Positions 13,700 through 21,472 of a stretch of 32,673 nucleotides of DNA are shown here, one piece after another. This DNA comes from an uncultured Bacteroidales bacterium. GTDB lineage: Bacteria; Bacteroidota; Bacteroidia; Bacteroidales; P3. The stretch covers positions 1-32,673 of the forward strand of contig CAMJJD010000019.1 of assembly GCA_946406015.1 (NCBI GenBank), written 5' to 3'. Both the position numbers and the translations under genes were made by a program. Position 1 is the stretch's first letter, and each line of letters opens with the position of its first letter. The notes below the pieces were generated by a model. It made no database searches, was not told where the DNA came from, and saw only the letters and a program-made list of their open reading frames with translations.

Positions 13700-15592
13700 T
13701 TACACTTTTCTTTTAAAAGACTGTTTTCCAGTACTATTATTATTATCTCCAAACAATCTAGAAACATATTTTTCGCACTCAGACCGGCGTAAAGATTGAA
13801 TTATTTGCCCCTTCAGTTCCGGTTTGTAGAAGAAGAATAGCCGTCGTTGGTCAGCCTTGGCCTCGGGCGTGGTAGCCACATAGACAGGCTGCATCGTCGT
13901 AGGGTCGATGCCTGTGTAATACATCTCGGTGCTCAGCGTCATGGGAGTGGGCGTGAAATCCTGTATCTGCTCCAGACGGTAGCCCATCTGCTTCATCTGC
14001 ACGGCAAGGTCGGCCATATCCTCGAGGCGGCAGCCCGGATGCGAGCTGATGAAATACGGGATGAGCTGGTAACGCAACCCCACCTGCTTGCATATCGCAT
14101 CGAAGCGCTGCCTGGTCTCCTTGAAAAGGCTGAACGACGGTTTGCGCATCAGCGCCAGCACATGGTCGGAGGTGTGCTCCGGTGCCACCTTGAGACGGCC
14201 GCTAGTATGGTGCAAGACCACCTCCTTGAAATACTCCCACCCATAATTAGTACCGTCTGAAACAATTGTCTTTTCGCTCCTCTTCACTCCCTTTTCACTA
14301 TCTCTCACTACCTCTTGGAACAGGTCGCAGCGGATGCCACTGCCCACATAGAGATGCTTCACCTTGGGATGCGATGCAACTTTCTCCAGCAGCGCAATCA
14401 TGGGCCGGTGGTCGCTGTCGAGATTCTTGCACATCGACGGCATGGAACAACTATAGCGCGAGCATTTGCGGCACAGGTCGGGGTTCCTGCCCTTCATGCG
14501 CCACATGTTGGCCGAGGGGCCACCGAGGTCGGTGAGCACGCCGTGGAACTCGGGGTCCTGCGTAATGGTCTCCACCTCGCGCAGGATGCTCTCCTCGCTG
14601 CGCGAGGCTATCTGCTTGCCCTGGTGGGCGCTGATGGTGCAAAACGAGCAGCCGCCGAAGCAGCCGCGGTGGGTGTTGACGCTCCAGCGTATCATCTCGA
14701 AAGCCGGTATCGCGCCGCGCTTCTTGTACTTTGGGTGCGGCAAGCGCAGATACGGCAGGTCGAACGAGGCATCAATCTCCTCACTCGTCATCGGCGGCTC
14801 GGGTGGGTTGACGACAACGTAGCGGTCGCCGTGCCGCTGCACTAGCGTGGCGCACTCGACCTTGTTGCTCTCCTGCTCTATGATATGGTAGTTCTCCGCC
14901 TCACAACGCTTGCTCTTCTGGCACTCCTCGAAAGAGTGCAACTCCTTAAGGTCTTTAAAGTCTTTAAGGTCCTTAAAGTCCTTAAGGACATACGCCACCT
15001 GCGGCAGCTCGCGGCAGGCTTCAACGCCTTTGCCCTCGTCGAGGAGACGGGCAATCTTGAGCGTCGTGCGCTCGCCCATGCCGTAGTTGAGCAGGTCGGC
15101 GGGGGTGTCAATCAGAATGGAAGGAAAGAGCTTGTCGTCCCAGTAGTCGTAGTGCGCCAGGCGGCGCATGGAGGCCTCGATGCCAGCTATGACAACAGGC
15201 ACCTCTGGGTAGAGCTGCTTCAGTATGCGGGTATAGACATAGGTGGCGCGGTCGGGCCGGAAGCCCGCCTGTCCTCCAGGCGTGTAGGCGTCGTCGTGAC
15301 GCAGACGCCGGGCTGCGGTATAGTGGTTCACCATGCTGTCCATAGCACCGCTGGTGACGCCGAAGAAGAGCCTTGGGGCACCGAACTTACGGAAGTCGCG
15401 CAGGTCGTCCCTCCAGTTAGGCTGCGGGATGATGGCCACATGGTAGCCAGCCGTCTCGAGGGTACGTCCGATGACGGCGGTGCCAAACGACGGATGGTCA
15501 ATATAGGCGTCGCCGGTGACGAGCACTACGTCGACCTGTTCCCACCCGAGGCGCTTCACCTCATCCAACGTTATCGGCAAGAAATGTCCCAT
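13700..15592 (-). CDS. YgiQ family radical SAM protein with two repeat-encoded insertions
   Basis: A radical SAM enzyme of the YgiQ (UPF0313) family; substrate unknown. Counted from ATG 15592 (630 aa): MGHFLPITLDEVKRLGWEQV, GDAYIDHPSFGTAVIGR (27-43), a GIEASMRRLAHYDYW block, and the 4Fe-4S motif THRGCFGGCSFC with Cys311, Cys315 and Cys318. A second cysteine group (CRKCSRYSCSMPSMC, about 374-388) suggests another cluster. SGRLKVAPEHTSDHVL and MTLSTEMYYTGIDP follow. Two low-complexity segments, KDFKDLKDFKDLKE (204-217) and RDSEKGVKRSEKTIVS (430-445), come from repeats. A TTG two codons upstream (15598) is a less likely start. pgk ends 63 bases upstream, and that spacer carries the same repeat family as the first insertion. 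Confidence 0.92.
   Translation of the reverse strand: MGHFLPITLDEVKRLGWEQVDVVLVTGDAYIDHPSFGTAVIGRTLETAGYHVAIIPQPNWRDDLRDFRKFGAPRLFFGVTSGAMDSMVNHYTAARRLRHDDAYTPGGQAGFRPDRATYVYTRILKQLYPEVPVVIAGIEASMRRLAHYDYWDDKLFPSILIDTPADLLNYGMGERTTLKIARLLDEGKGVEACRELPQVAYVLKDFKDLKDFKDLKELHSFEECQKSKRCEAENYHIIEQESNKVECATLVQRHGDRYVVVNPPEPPMTSEEIDASFDLPYLRLPHPKYKKRGAIPAFEMIRWSVNTHRGCFGGCSFCTISAHQGKQIASRSEESILREVETITQDPEFHGVLTDLGGPSANMWRMKGRNPDLCRKCSRYSCSMPSMCKNLDSDHRPMIALLEKVASHPKVKHLYVGSGIRCDLFQEVVRDSEKGVKRSEKTIVSDGTNYGWEYFKEVVLHHTSGRLKVAPEHTSDHVLALMRKPSFSLFKETRQRFDAICKQVGLRYQLIPYFISSHPGCRLEDMADLAVQMKQMGYRLEQIQDFTPTPMTLSTEMYYTGIDPTTMQPVYVATTPEAKADQRRLFFFYKPELKGQIIQSLRRSECEKYVSRLFGDNNNSTGKQSFKRKV
14270..14308. 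repeat. In-frame TTTCACT-type repeat inside the YgiQ gene
   Basis: CTTTTCGCTCCTCTTCACTC and a following CCTTTTCACTATCTCTCAC; minus-strand translation gives RDSEKGVKRSEK. It resembles the TTTCACC/TTTCACT tract inside radA (23903-23936). In family members the flanking GIRxDL and HHxSGxLKVAPEH motifs are closer together. Confidence 0.72.
14943..14989. repeat. In-frame 9-nt CTTTAAGGT repeat inside the YgiQ gene
   Basis: Units GGTCTTTAA, AGTCTTTAA, GGTCCTTAA, AGTCCTTAA with a 9-base period encode the tripeptide-like series LKD-FKD-LKD-FKD-LKE. The ends, TCCTTAAGG and CCTTAAGGA, are inverted repeats. Confidence 0.85.
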
Positions 15593-15600
15593 ATACAAAC

Positions 15601-15638
15601 AAAGGTCCTTAAAGTCCCTAAAGACCTTAAGGACCTTT
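15601..15638. repeat. Palindromic CCTTAAGG-family repeat between pgk and the YgiQ gene
   Basis: AAAGGTCCTTAA (15601-15612) and its exact inverted copy TTAAGGACCTTT (15627-15638) can form a 12-bp stem around a 14-base loop. It is the same family as the in-gene repeat at 14943-14989. It might terminate or stabilise the pgk transcript, but lacks a T run. Confidence 0.8.
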
Positions 15639-15655
15639 TCGGTCAGAGAAACAGC

Positions 15656-16852
15656 TTAGTCCTGGATGGCTTTGATGCCGGGAAGGACTTTGCCTTCGAG
15701 GTATTCAAGCATGGCGCCGCCACCGGTGGAGACGTAGCTCATCTGGTCGGCAAGGTGCATCTGCTTGACAGCAGCCACCGAGTCGCCACCGCCGACGGCA
15801 GCAAAGCAACCCTTCTTGCAGCTCTCGGCAACACTTTGGGCGATGGCCTTGGTGCCCTTTGCGAAAGTTTCCAGCTCGAAGACACCGGCAGGGCCGTTCC
15901 AGAGGATGGTCTTGCTGTTCATCACGATGTCGTGAATGGCCTTGCAGCTCTCGGGACCGCAGTCCATGCTCTCCCAGCCGTCGGGCACCTCGCCGCTGGG
16001 GACAATCTGCGTGTTGGCGTCGTTGCCAAACTTATCGCCGATGACACTGTCGACAGGCAGGTAGTATTTGACGCCTTTCTCGTCCATACGGCGCATAAGT
16101 TCCTTTGCCAGGTCGAGCTTGTCGTCCTCGCAGATGGAATTGCCGATGCGGCCGCCGAGGGCCTTGGTGAAGGTGTAGCGCATGCCACCGATGATAATCA
16201 TGTTGTCAACCTTGTCGAGCAGGTTCTCAAGAATGCCAATCTTACTGCTCACCTTCGAGCCGCCAATGATGGCGGTGAAGGGACGCGGAGGATTCTGCAT
16301 CAGCTTCTCGAGGTTGCGCACCTCGTTCTCCATGAGGAAGCCGAAGTACTTGTCGTTGGGGAAGAACTTGGCAATGACGGCAGTCGATGAATGCTCGCGG
16401 TGGGCGGCGCCGAAGGCGTCGTTGATGTAGCAGTCACCGAGGGCAGCCAACTGACGGGCGAGGTTCTCACCACCTTTGGTCTCTTCGGGGTAGAAGCGGA
16501 TGTTCTCGAGGAGCATCACCTCACCACCCTTCAGTTCTTTGGCCATCTGCTCAGGCTTGCCGCTGCCAAGGAGTTCTTGGGTGAAGCGGACGGGGCGGTC
16601 AATCATGGTCTCGAGGTGTTTGGCCACGGGTTCGAGGGTCAGCTCAGGTTCGAAGCCTCCTTTCTTGGGACGACCGAAGTGGGCCATAATGATAATGGCG
16701 GCACCGTCGCGGAGCAGTTTCTCGATAGTGGGCATCGACTCGCGCATACGAGTGTCGTCGGTAATCTGCTTCTGGTCGTTCATCGGGACGTTGAAGTCCA
16801 CGCGGAGCAGCACCTTGCGGCCTGCGAAATTGATATCTTTGATTGATTTCAT
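15656..16852 (-). CDS. pgk: Phosphoglycerate kinase
   Basis: Pgk transfers phosphate from 1,3-bisphosphoglycerate to ADP in glycolysis. The 398-aa protein has the N-domain substrate site RVDFNVP (17-23), HFGRP (58-62), ENIRFYPEE (116-124) and NDAFGAAHREHSS (144-156). The C-domain nucleotide site has GGSKVSSKI (197-205), WNGPAGVFE (318-326) and GGGDSVAAV (354-362). Length is normal and nothing is degenerate. It follows atpB by 37 bases, an unusual place because atpE is expected there; the two may share a transcript. Confidence 0.97.
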   Translation of the reverse strand: MKSIKDINFAGRKVLLRVDFNVPMNDQKQITDDTRMRESMPTIEKLLRDGAAIIIMAHFGRPKKGGFEPELTLEPVAKHLETMIDRPVRFTQELLGSGKPEQMAKELKGGEVMLLENIRFYPEETKGGENLARQLAALGDCYINDAFGAAHREHSSTAVIAKFFPNDKYFGFLMENEVRNLEKLMQNPPRPFTAIIGGSKVSSKIGILENLLDKVDNMIIIGGMRYTFTKALGGRIGNSICEDDKLDLAKELMRRMDEKGVKYYLPVDSVIGDKFGNDANTQIVPSGEVPDGWESMDCGPESCKAIHDIVMNSKTILWNGPAGVFELETFAKGTKAIAQSVAESCKKGCFAAVGGGDSVAAVKQMHLADQMSYVSTGGGAMLEYLEGKVLPGIKAIQD

Positions 16853-16875
16853 ATAATATAGATTTATTGGGTTTA

Positions 16876-16899
16876 CTAACTTTTAACTCTTAACTCTCA
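16876..16899. repeat. GAGTTAA repeat at the atpB stop codon
   Basis: CTAACTTTTAACTCTTAACT and CTCAG; on the minus strand the last atpB codons are GCT GAG AGT TAA followed by GAGTTAAAAGTTAG. Same word as at the MFS and tsaB stops. Confidence 0.8.
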
Positions 16900-17981
16900 G
16901 CATGGTGCGGCTCACTGACAGCCATACCGATGTAGAGAGCCGAAAGCATGGTGAAGACGAAGGCCTGGATGTAGGCCACCAGGCATTCGAGCAGCGAGAT
17001 GAAGACACTGAAGAAGATACTCACCACGCTGACGCCGCCACCCACGGCAGTGCCGAAGAGATTGCTCATAATGAAGATAATGACCATAAAGCCGAGGATG
17101 ACAATATGGCCGGCGGTCATATTGGCAAAAAGTCGGATCATCAGCACGATAGGCTTGGTGAAGACACCCACCAACTCGACCAGCGGCATCAGGGGGAACA
17201 CTTTGAGCCACGCCGGCACACCGGGTGTGTTGAATATGTCGACCCAGTAGTGCTTGTTGCCGCTGATATTGGTGATGAGGAAGGTAATGACCGCAAGGGT
17301 GGCTGTGACGGCAATGTTGCCCGTCACATTGGCTCCTGCCGGGAAGAAGGGAATGAGGCCCAGAATATTGCAGAAGAAGATGAAGAAGAAGAGTGTGAGC
17401 AGGTAGGGCAGATAGCGCTGGTAGTGCTTCTCCCCTATCATGGGCCGCACAATGCTGTCACGGACGAAAACCACGAGCATCTCGACAAGACTCTGCAGTC
17501 CCTTGGGGGCTTGGTTGGGACGTTTCTTGTAGCCGGCACGGGCAATGAAGACGATGATTAGCAGCAGCACGGTAGCGATCATGATGGCAGCCGAAGTCTT
17601 GGTGATGCTGAGGTCGACGGGTTTGGCACCCGTGAGGCTACCCTCGGCGTCGACACAGACAATCTCTTCCTTGGTGGCGCCGCCACCCACGAGGCGATAG
17701 CCCTTGTAGTCGGCATGGCCATGATGAAACTTGGCCGAGCTGAAGACATCCAGATGTCCGTCGTTGATGAGGATGACCGGCAACGGGATGGCCACAGCGT
17801 GCTCCTCGCCGTCCTTGACATAGTCGAACATGTGCCACGAGTGGGCATCGGTCACATGGCCGATAATCATCGAACCGGGGTCGAAAGACTCGCCCTCCTC
17901 TTCGGCATGGGCCACAATGGGCAGTGCCATGAGCACGGCGACCAGCATGATACGAATCACATTCTTCATATCCTTATTCAT
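16890..17981 (-). CDS. atpB: ATP synthase F0 subunit a
   Basis: Subunit a forms the proton half-channels next to the c ring. The 363-aa form has an N-terminal signal-like helix (MKNVIRIMLVAVLMALPIVA, from residue 5) and a long periplasmic segment (27-125), as usual in Bacteroidota. The conserved membrane core follows: YLPYLLTLFFFIFFCNILGL (190-209), PLVELVGVFTKPIVLMIRLF (266-285) with the essential arginine at 283, ANMTAGH, and ECLVAYIQAFVFTMLSALYI (332-351). ATG 17981 overlaps the upstream small gene by 8 bases; ATG 17969 (MKNVIR) would make a cleaner signal peptide. No other ATP synthase gene is in the window, although atpE normally follows atpB. The stop codon is in repeat. Confidence 0.95.
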   Translation of the reverse strand: MNKDMKNVIRIMLVAVLMALPIVAHAEEEGESFDPGSMIIGHVTDAHSWHMFDYVKDGEEHAVAIPLPVILINDGHLDVFSSAKFHHGHADYKGYRLVGGGATKEEIVCVDAEGSLTGAKPVDLSITKTSAAIMIATVLLLIIVFIARAGYKKRPNQAPKGLQSLVEMLVVFVRDSIVRPMIGEKHYQRYLPYLLTLFFFIFFCNILGLIPFFPAGANVTGNIAVTATLAVITFLITNISGNKHYWVDIFNTPGVPAWLKVFPLMPLVELVGVFTKPIVLMIRLFANMTAGHIVILGFMVIIFIMSNLFGTAVGGGVSVVSIFFSVFISLLECLVAYIQAFVFTMLSALYIGMAVSEPHHAES

Positions 17982-18249
17982 TATTATTCACTTTAGCGGT
18001 ATTGTTGAAGATATCAATCTGCACCGAGTCGAAGAGGCCGAGTTGACGCTTGTCATGCTTGGTCGACGGCGTCAGGGAATACTGACGCAGCACCTGACTG
18101 ACGATGCGGTGGAGCGCCGCGGGGCGGTCCACTCCGCAGTCCTCGGCGTAGGCCGTCAGACGGCGCACCTCGGGTTCGGAGAGCGTCAAGGTGTACTTCT
18201 TAGGCTTCGGTTGCTTGGACTTCCCCATCACCTTGTCATTTGTTGGCAT
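17974..18249 (-). CDS. Small ribbon-helix-helix-like protein between DUF2723 gene and atpB
   Basis: A 91-aa protein (84 aa if the second ATG at 18228 is used). After a lysine-rich start (MGKSKQPKPKK) comes YTLTLSEPEVRRLTAYAEDC, then GVDRPAALHRIVSQVLRQYS: a short strand, a helix, a turn with G-[VD]-RPAAL and a second helix. This is the arrangement of ribbon-helix-helix (CopG/Arc-type) DNA-binding domains. Assignment is by pattern only. The tail (about 30 residues, QLGLFDSVQIDIFNNTAKVN) has no assignment. It overlaps the DUF2723 stop by 14 bases at one end and the atpB start by 8 bases at the other, so it is translated with both. It could be a regulator of this operon or simply a conserved passenger. 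Confidence 0.72.
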   Translation of the reverse strand: MPTNDKVMGKSKQPKPKKYTLTLSEPEVRRLTAYAEDCGVDRPAALHRIVSQVLRQYSLTPSTKHDKRQLGLFDSVQIDIFNNTAKVNNNE

Positions 18250-21200
18250 AGTAGGGGCCAAACTGGTTCAGCAGGTTCTCGGCCTGCTGAGCCAGCTCGG
18301 TGTTGTTCAGGGTAAGGCGTGCAATGTCTGAGAGCACCCCGACAATCTGCAGGTCGGCATGCAACGTGTTACGCACACCCTGCATCTTGTCGCCGGAGAA
18401 GCGCTGCAGGTAGGCCACTTCCTGACGGTAGTGCTCGAAGGCATCCTTCCACAGCTGAATGGCACGCTCCTCACCATAGACATCGCGGAAGAGTCCCACT
18501 CCGTCGACATAGTTGTTATTGCCGGTGTAGATGTAGACCGCATAGATATCGACAGGGAAGTTCTTGGCCGGGAACGCCTCCCAAGCGGCATCGAGAATGG
18601 CACGTGCCTTGTCGACATGGCCCTTCTCCACCTCGTCGGCAGCCAACAAGGTCATCGTCTGACGCTGCACAATGCCCATATTCATGCTGATGGGGTCGAC
18701 ATAGATGTCGGCACAAAGGTTACCCCACTTCAAAGGCTCGCCGTCGACTCCGTTGATGAAGTAGTCGGCCGTGCGGTCGCTGAAACGCTGCTGGCGCGGG
18801 TACGGGAGGAACTTGTAGTTCATGCCGTCCTGCACGGTGTAGGTTCGCACCGGCGGGAACACATCAGGAATGCGCTGCGTGTTGGGGTTCATTATGTTGA
18901 TGTCACGCATGAACTTGTTGGTTCCGATGATATCGAGGAGCATGAGCTCATGACGATAGAGCACCTGCTTGTTCATTTCCCAACGTATCTCGGGGTTGAC
19001 CTTGTCGGCAAGCTCGGCAGGGATGACACCCTTCTCGACCAACGCAGGGATGTCAAGGGTAATCTTGAAGCGTTTGGTGGGGATGTACATCACCTTGTCG
19101 TCACCGGAGCCCATGGTGAAGCGCTCGGGATAGTCGCGCAACAACCCCAGCACATCGGTCACTTCCAGATACTCGTTGCTACGGTCGACGATGTAAGTGG
19201 CATCCTTGCCCAGACCATAGAACTCCTTGGGCAGTGTGAACGGCAGCGCTTCACTATCATACAGCTTGTTGTACAGCTGCTCCACATACCAGTACATGCC
19301 CGAGAGTGTGTAATTGAGGATGCGCACGTCGGTGCGGGTACCCTCCACCTCTTGGGCATACCAAAGCGGGAAGGTGTCGTTGTCGCCGAAGGTAATCAGG
19401 ATACCCTGCTGGTTGACGCTCTTGAGGTAGTTCTGTGCGAAGTCACGGGCGGCATATTTCTCCGACCGGTCATGGTCGTCCCAGTTCTCCGCGGCCATCA
19501 GGCAGGGAGCTGCGGCCATGCAGGCCACGAAGACCACCGGCAGCGCCACCTTCGAGGCTCGCTCGCTGTTCTTCTTGAAGAGCTTTCCTATCCACTCCGT
19601 CAAACCCATCACTGCCAAGCCTATCCAGATGGCAAAGAAGCTGAACGAGCCAACGAAGGCATAGTCTCGCTCACGTGGCTGACGCGGTGGCATATTCAGG
19701 TAGATGGCGATGGCCAGACCCGTCATGAAGAACATGATGAACACAATGAAGGCGTCCTTCGGGTGACGGCGGATATGGTATATCAGACCTATGATACCCA
19801 GCAGCAACGGCAACATATAGTAGCGGTTGCGTGCCTTGTTCTGCTCCATGTGGTCGGGCAGATTGTCCTGCGGTCCCAGACGGGCCTCGTCAATGAACTT
19901 GATGCCGCTGATCCAGTTGCCTCGCAGGTAGTCGCGCGAGCCGTCGTCGTTGAAATAGTGACCCTGCTCGTCGTTCTGACGACCGGCGAAGTTCCACATG
20001 AAGTAGCGCCAGTACATCCAACCCAGCTGGTAGCGGTTGAAGAACTTCAGATTCTGCGCAGCACTGGGCTTTTGGTCGCCATAGACCTTGCCGGCCCACA
20101 GCTCGTAGAACTTCGGATGCTGACGGTCCTTGTCATCGCTCCACATACGGGGGAACACACCCGTGTGCTGCTCGCGGTAGACATACTTCTGGGCGTGGGC
20201 GGCTACTATGTAGCGATCCTTGCCCTCCTCGCTCTTGCCACGCACATATTTGGTGTAGCCCTGCTTCACGTTGATGGGACGGCCGGCGGTGTAGAACTGG
20301 CCGCTGAAGAGCGGCGTGTCTCCATACTGCTCACGACCCAGGTAGGCACGCATGGCCACTGCATCCTTCGGCGCATTCTCGTTGAGCGGCGTGTTGGTGT
20401 TCGCACGAATCACCAGCACGAAGAAAGTCGAGTATCCAATCACCAGCATGGCGAAAGCCAGAATTCCAGCGTTGAGGACAGGCTTCTGCTTCTTATGCGT
20501 GTACCACAGTCCCCACACCACGGCGGCAGCCAGCAGCGTGAAGAAGAAGATGGTGCCGCTGTTGAACGGCAGGCCCAGCGTGTTGACAAAGAACACGTCG
20601 ACCGCCGAGTCCACATTCACAATACCCGGGATGATGCCCCACAGGATGACACCCAGCGTCACCACGCTCAGCACTCCCGTCAGCAGGAATCCCTTCCAGG
20701 TGGTCTTAGGCCATTTCTTGAAATACACCACATAGAAAATTGCCGGCACCGTCAGCAGGTTCAGCAGGTGCACGCCGATGGCCACACCCACCAGCAGGCT
20801 GATGAGTATCAGCCACCGCAGCGAGCGCGGGTCGTCGCTCTGCTCCTCCCACTTCAGGATAACCCAGAACACCAGCGACGTGAAGAACGACGACATCGCA
20901 TAAACCTCACCCTCGACAGCCGAGAACCAGAAAGTGTCGCTGAAAGTGTAGGCCAAGGCGCCCACCACACCGGCGGCGAAGACGCCCCAGGTGCGCCAGT
21001 CCTTCAGCGAAGGATTCTTCGGGTCGGGAAGCAGGTGCTTGCCCAGCAGCGTGATGCCCCAGAAGAGGAAAAGGATGGTGAAACCGCTGCACACGGCCGA
21101 CATCACATTCACCGCATGGGCAGCCTCCTCGGGCGAGGAAAACATCGAGAACAGACGCCCGATGAGCTGGAACGTCGGGGCTCCCGGGGGATGCCCCACT

Positions 21201-21403
21201 TGCAGTTTAAAGGCGGTCGAGATATACTCGCCGCAATCCCACCACGACGCCGTCGCTTCCGCCGTCATGATGTACACAGCGCATGCAATCAGGCAGATTA
21301 CCCACCCGATTACATTGTTTGCCAGATGATACGGTCTCATCCCCTTACCTCTCTCTTTGGAGACCATGGAAGCAGACACCGTATTCGCTTCTAATTCACT
21401 CAT
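18236..21403 (-). CDS. DUF2723 membrane protein (glycosyltransferase family 117-like)
   Basis: A 1055-aa protein of the DUF2723 family, found in Bacteroidota and annotated as a GT-C type glycosyltransferase related to protein O-mannosyltransferases. The signature is TASWWDCGEYISTAFKLQVG (51-70) followed by HPPGAPTFQL; the acidic Asp56 and Glu59 in the first periplasmic loop match the expected GT-C catalytic position. About ten or more membrane helices follow (for example VIGWVICLIACAVYIM, WLILISLLVGVAIGVHLLNL), a second helix set near 545-640 (YYMLPLLLGIIGLIYHI, YAFVGSFSFFAIWIGLAVMG), and a large soluble C-terminal part with helical TPR-like sequence near the end (AADEVEKGHVDKARAILDAA). Donor and acceptor are unknown; a role in surface glycosylation is inferred. 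ATG 21403 lies 69 bases after the arginine deiminase stop. Confidence 0.9.
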   Translation of the reverse strand: MSELEANTVSASMVSKERGKGMRPYHLANNVIGWVICLIACAVYIMTAEATASWWDCGEYISTAFKLQVGHPPGAPTFQLIGRLFSMFSSPEEAAHAVNVMSAVCSGFTILFLFWGITLLGKHLLPDPKNPSLKDWRTWGVFAAGVVGALAYTFSDTFWFSAVEGEVYAMSSFFTSLVFWVILKWEEQSDDPRSLRWLILISLLVGVAIGVHLLNLLTVPAIFYVVYFKKWPKTTWKGFLLTGVLSVVTLGVILWGIIPGIVNVDSAVDVFFVNTLGLPFNSGTIFFFTLLAAAVVWGLWYTHKKQKPVLNAGILAFAMLVIGYSTFFVLVIRANTNTPLNENAPKDAVAMRAYLGREQYGDTPLFSGQFYTAGRPINVKQGYTKYVRGKSEEGKDRYIVAAHAQKYVYREQHTGVFPRMWSDDKDRQHPKFYELWAGKVYGDQKPSAAQNLKFFNRYQLGWMYWRYFMWNFAGRQNDEQGHYFNDDGSRDYLRGNWISGIKFIDEARLGPQDNLPDHMEQNKARNRYYMLPLLLGIIGLIYHIRRHPKDAFIVFIMFFMTGLAIAIYLNMPPRQPRERDYAFVGSFSFFAIWIGLAVMGLTEWIGKLFKKNSERASKVALPVVFVACMAAAPCLMAAENWDDHDRSEKYAARDFAQNYLKSVNQQGILITFGDNDTFPLWYAQEVEGTRTDVRILNYTLSGMYWYVEQLYNKLYDSEALPFTLPKEFYGLGKDATYIVDRSNEYLEVTDVLGLLRDYPERFTMGSGDDKVMYIPTKRFKITLDIPALVEKGVIPAELADKVNPEIRWEMNKQVLYRHELMLLDIIGTNKFMRDINIMNPNTQRIPDVFPPVRTYTVQDGMNYKFLPYPRQQRFSDRTADYFINGVDGEPLKWGNLCADIYVDPISMNMGIVQRQTMTLLAADEVEKGHVDKARAILDAAWEAFPAKNFPVDIYAVYIYTGNNNYVDGVGLFRDVYGEERAIQLWKDAFEHYRQEVAYLQRFSGDKMQGVRNTLHADLQIVGVLSDIARLTLNNTELAQQAENLLNQFGPYYANK

Positions 21404-21435
21404 TGTATTGTTGTTATTAGTTTCTTCTTTTCTTA

Positions 21436-21458
21436 CCCTCCCTCTCTTGCAAGAGGGG
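21436..21458. repeat. Palindromic CTCTTGCAAGAG element
   Basis: A perfect 12-base palindrome (21444-21455) extends with one G-T mismatch to CC/GG on both sides and lies in a purine/pyrimidine-biased flank. It occupies the spacer between the arginine deiminase and DUF2723 genes and could act as a weak terminator or transcript stabiliser. Confidence 0.6.
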
Positions 21459-21472
21459 ATCGGAGGCGTGGC

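Noticed and set aside
14885-16390. 501-aa plus-strand frame across the YgiQ gene and pgk
   Set aside because: It spans two well-supported minus-strand genes and has no recognisable motif.
18359-21394. 1011-aa open frame on the plus strand opposite the DUF2723 gene
   Set aside because: Its His/Val/Arg-rich composition is that of an antisense shadow of a GC-rich gene, while the minus strand encodes a clear DUF2723 protein.
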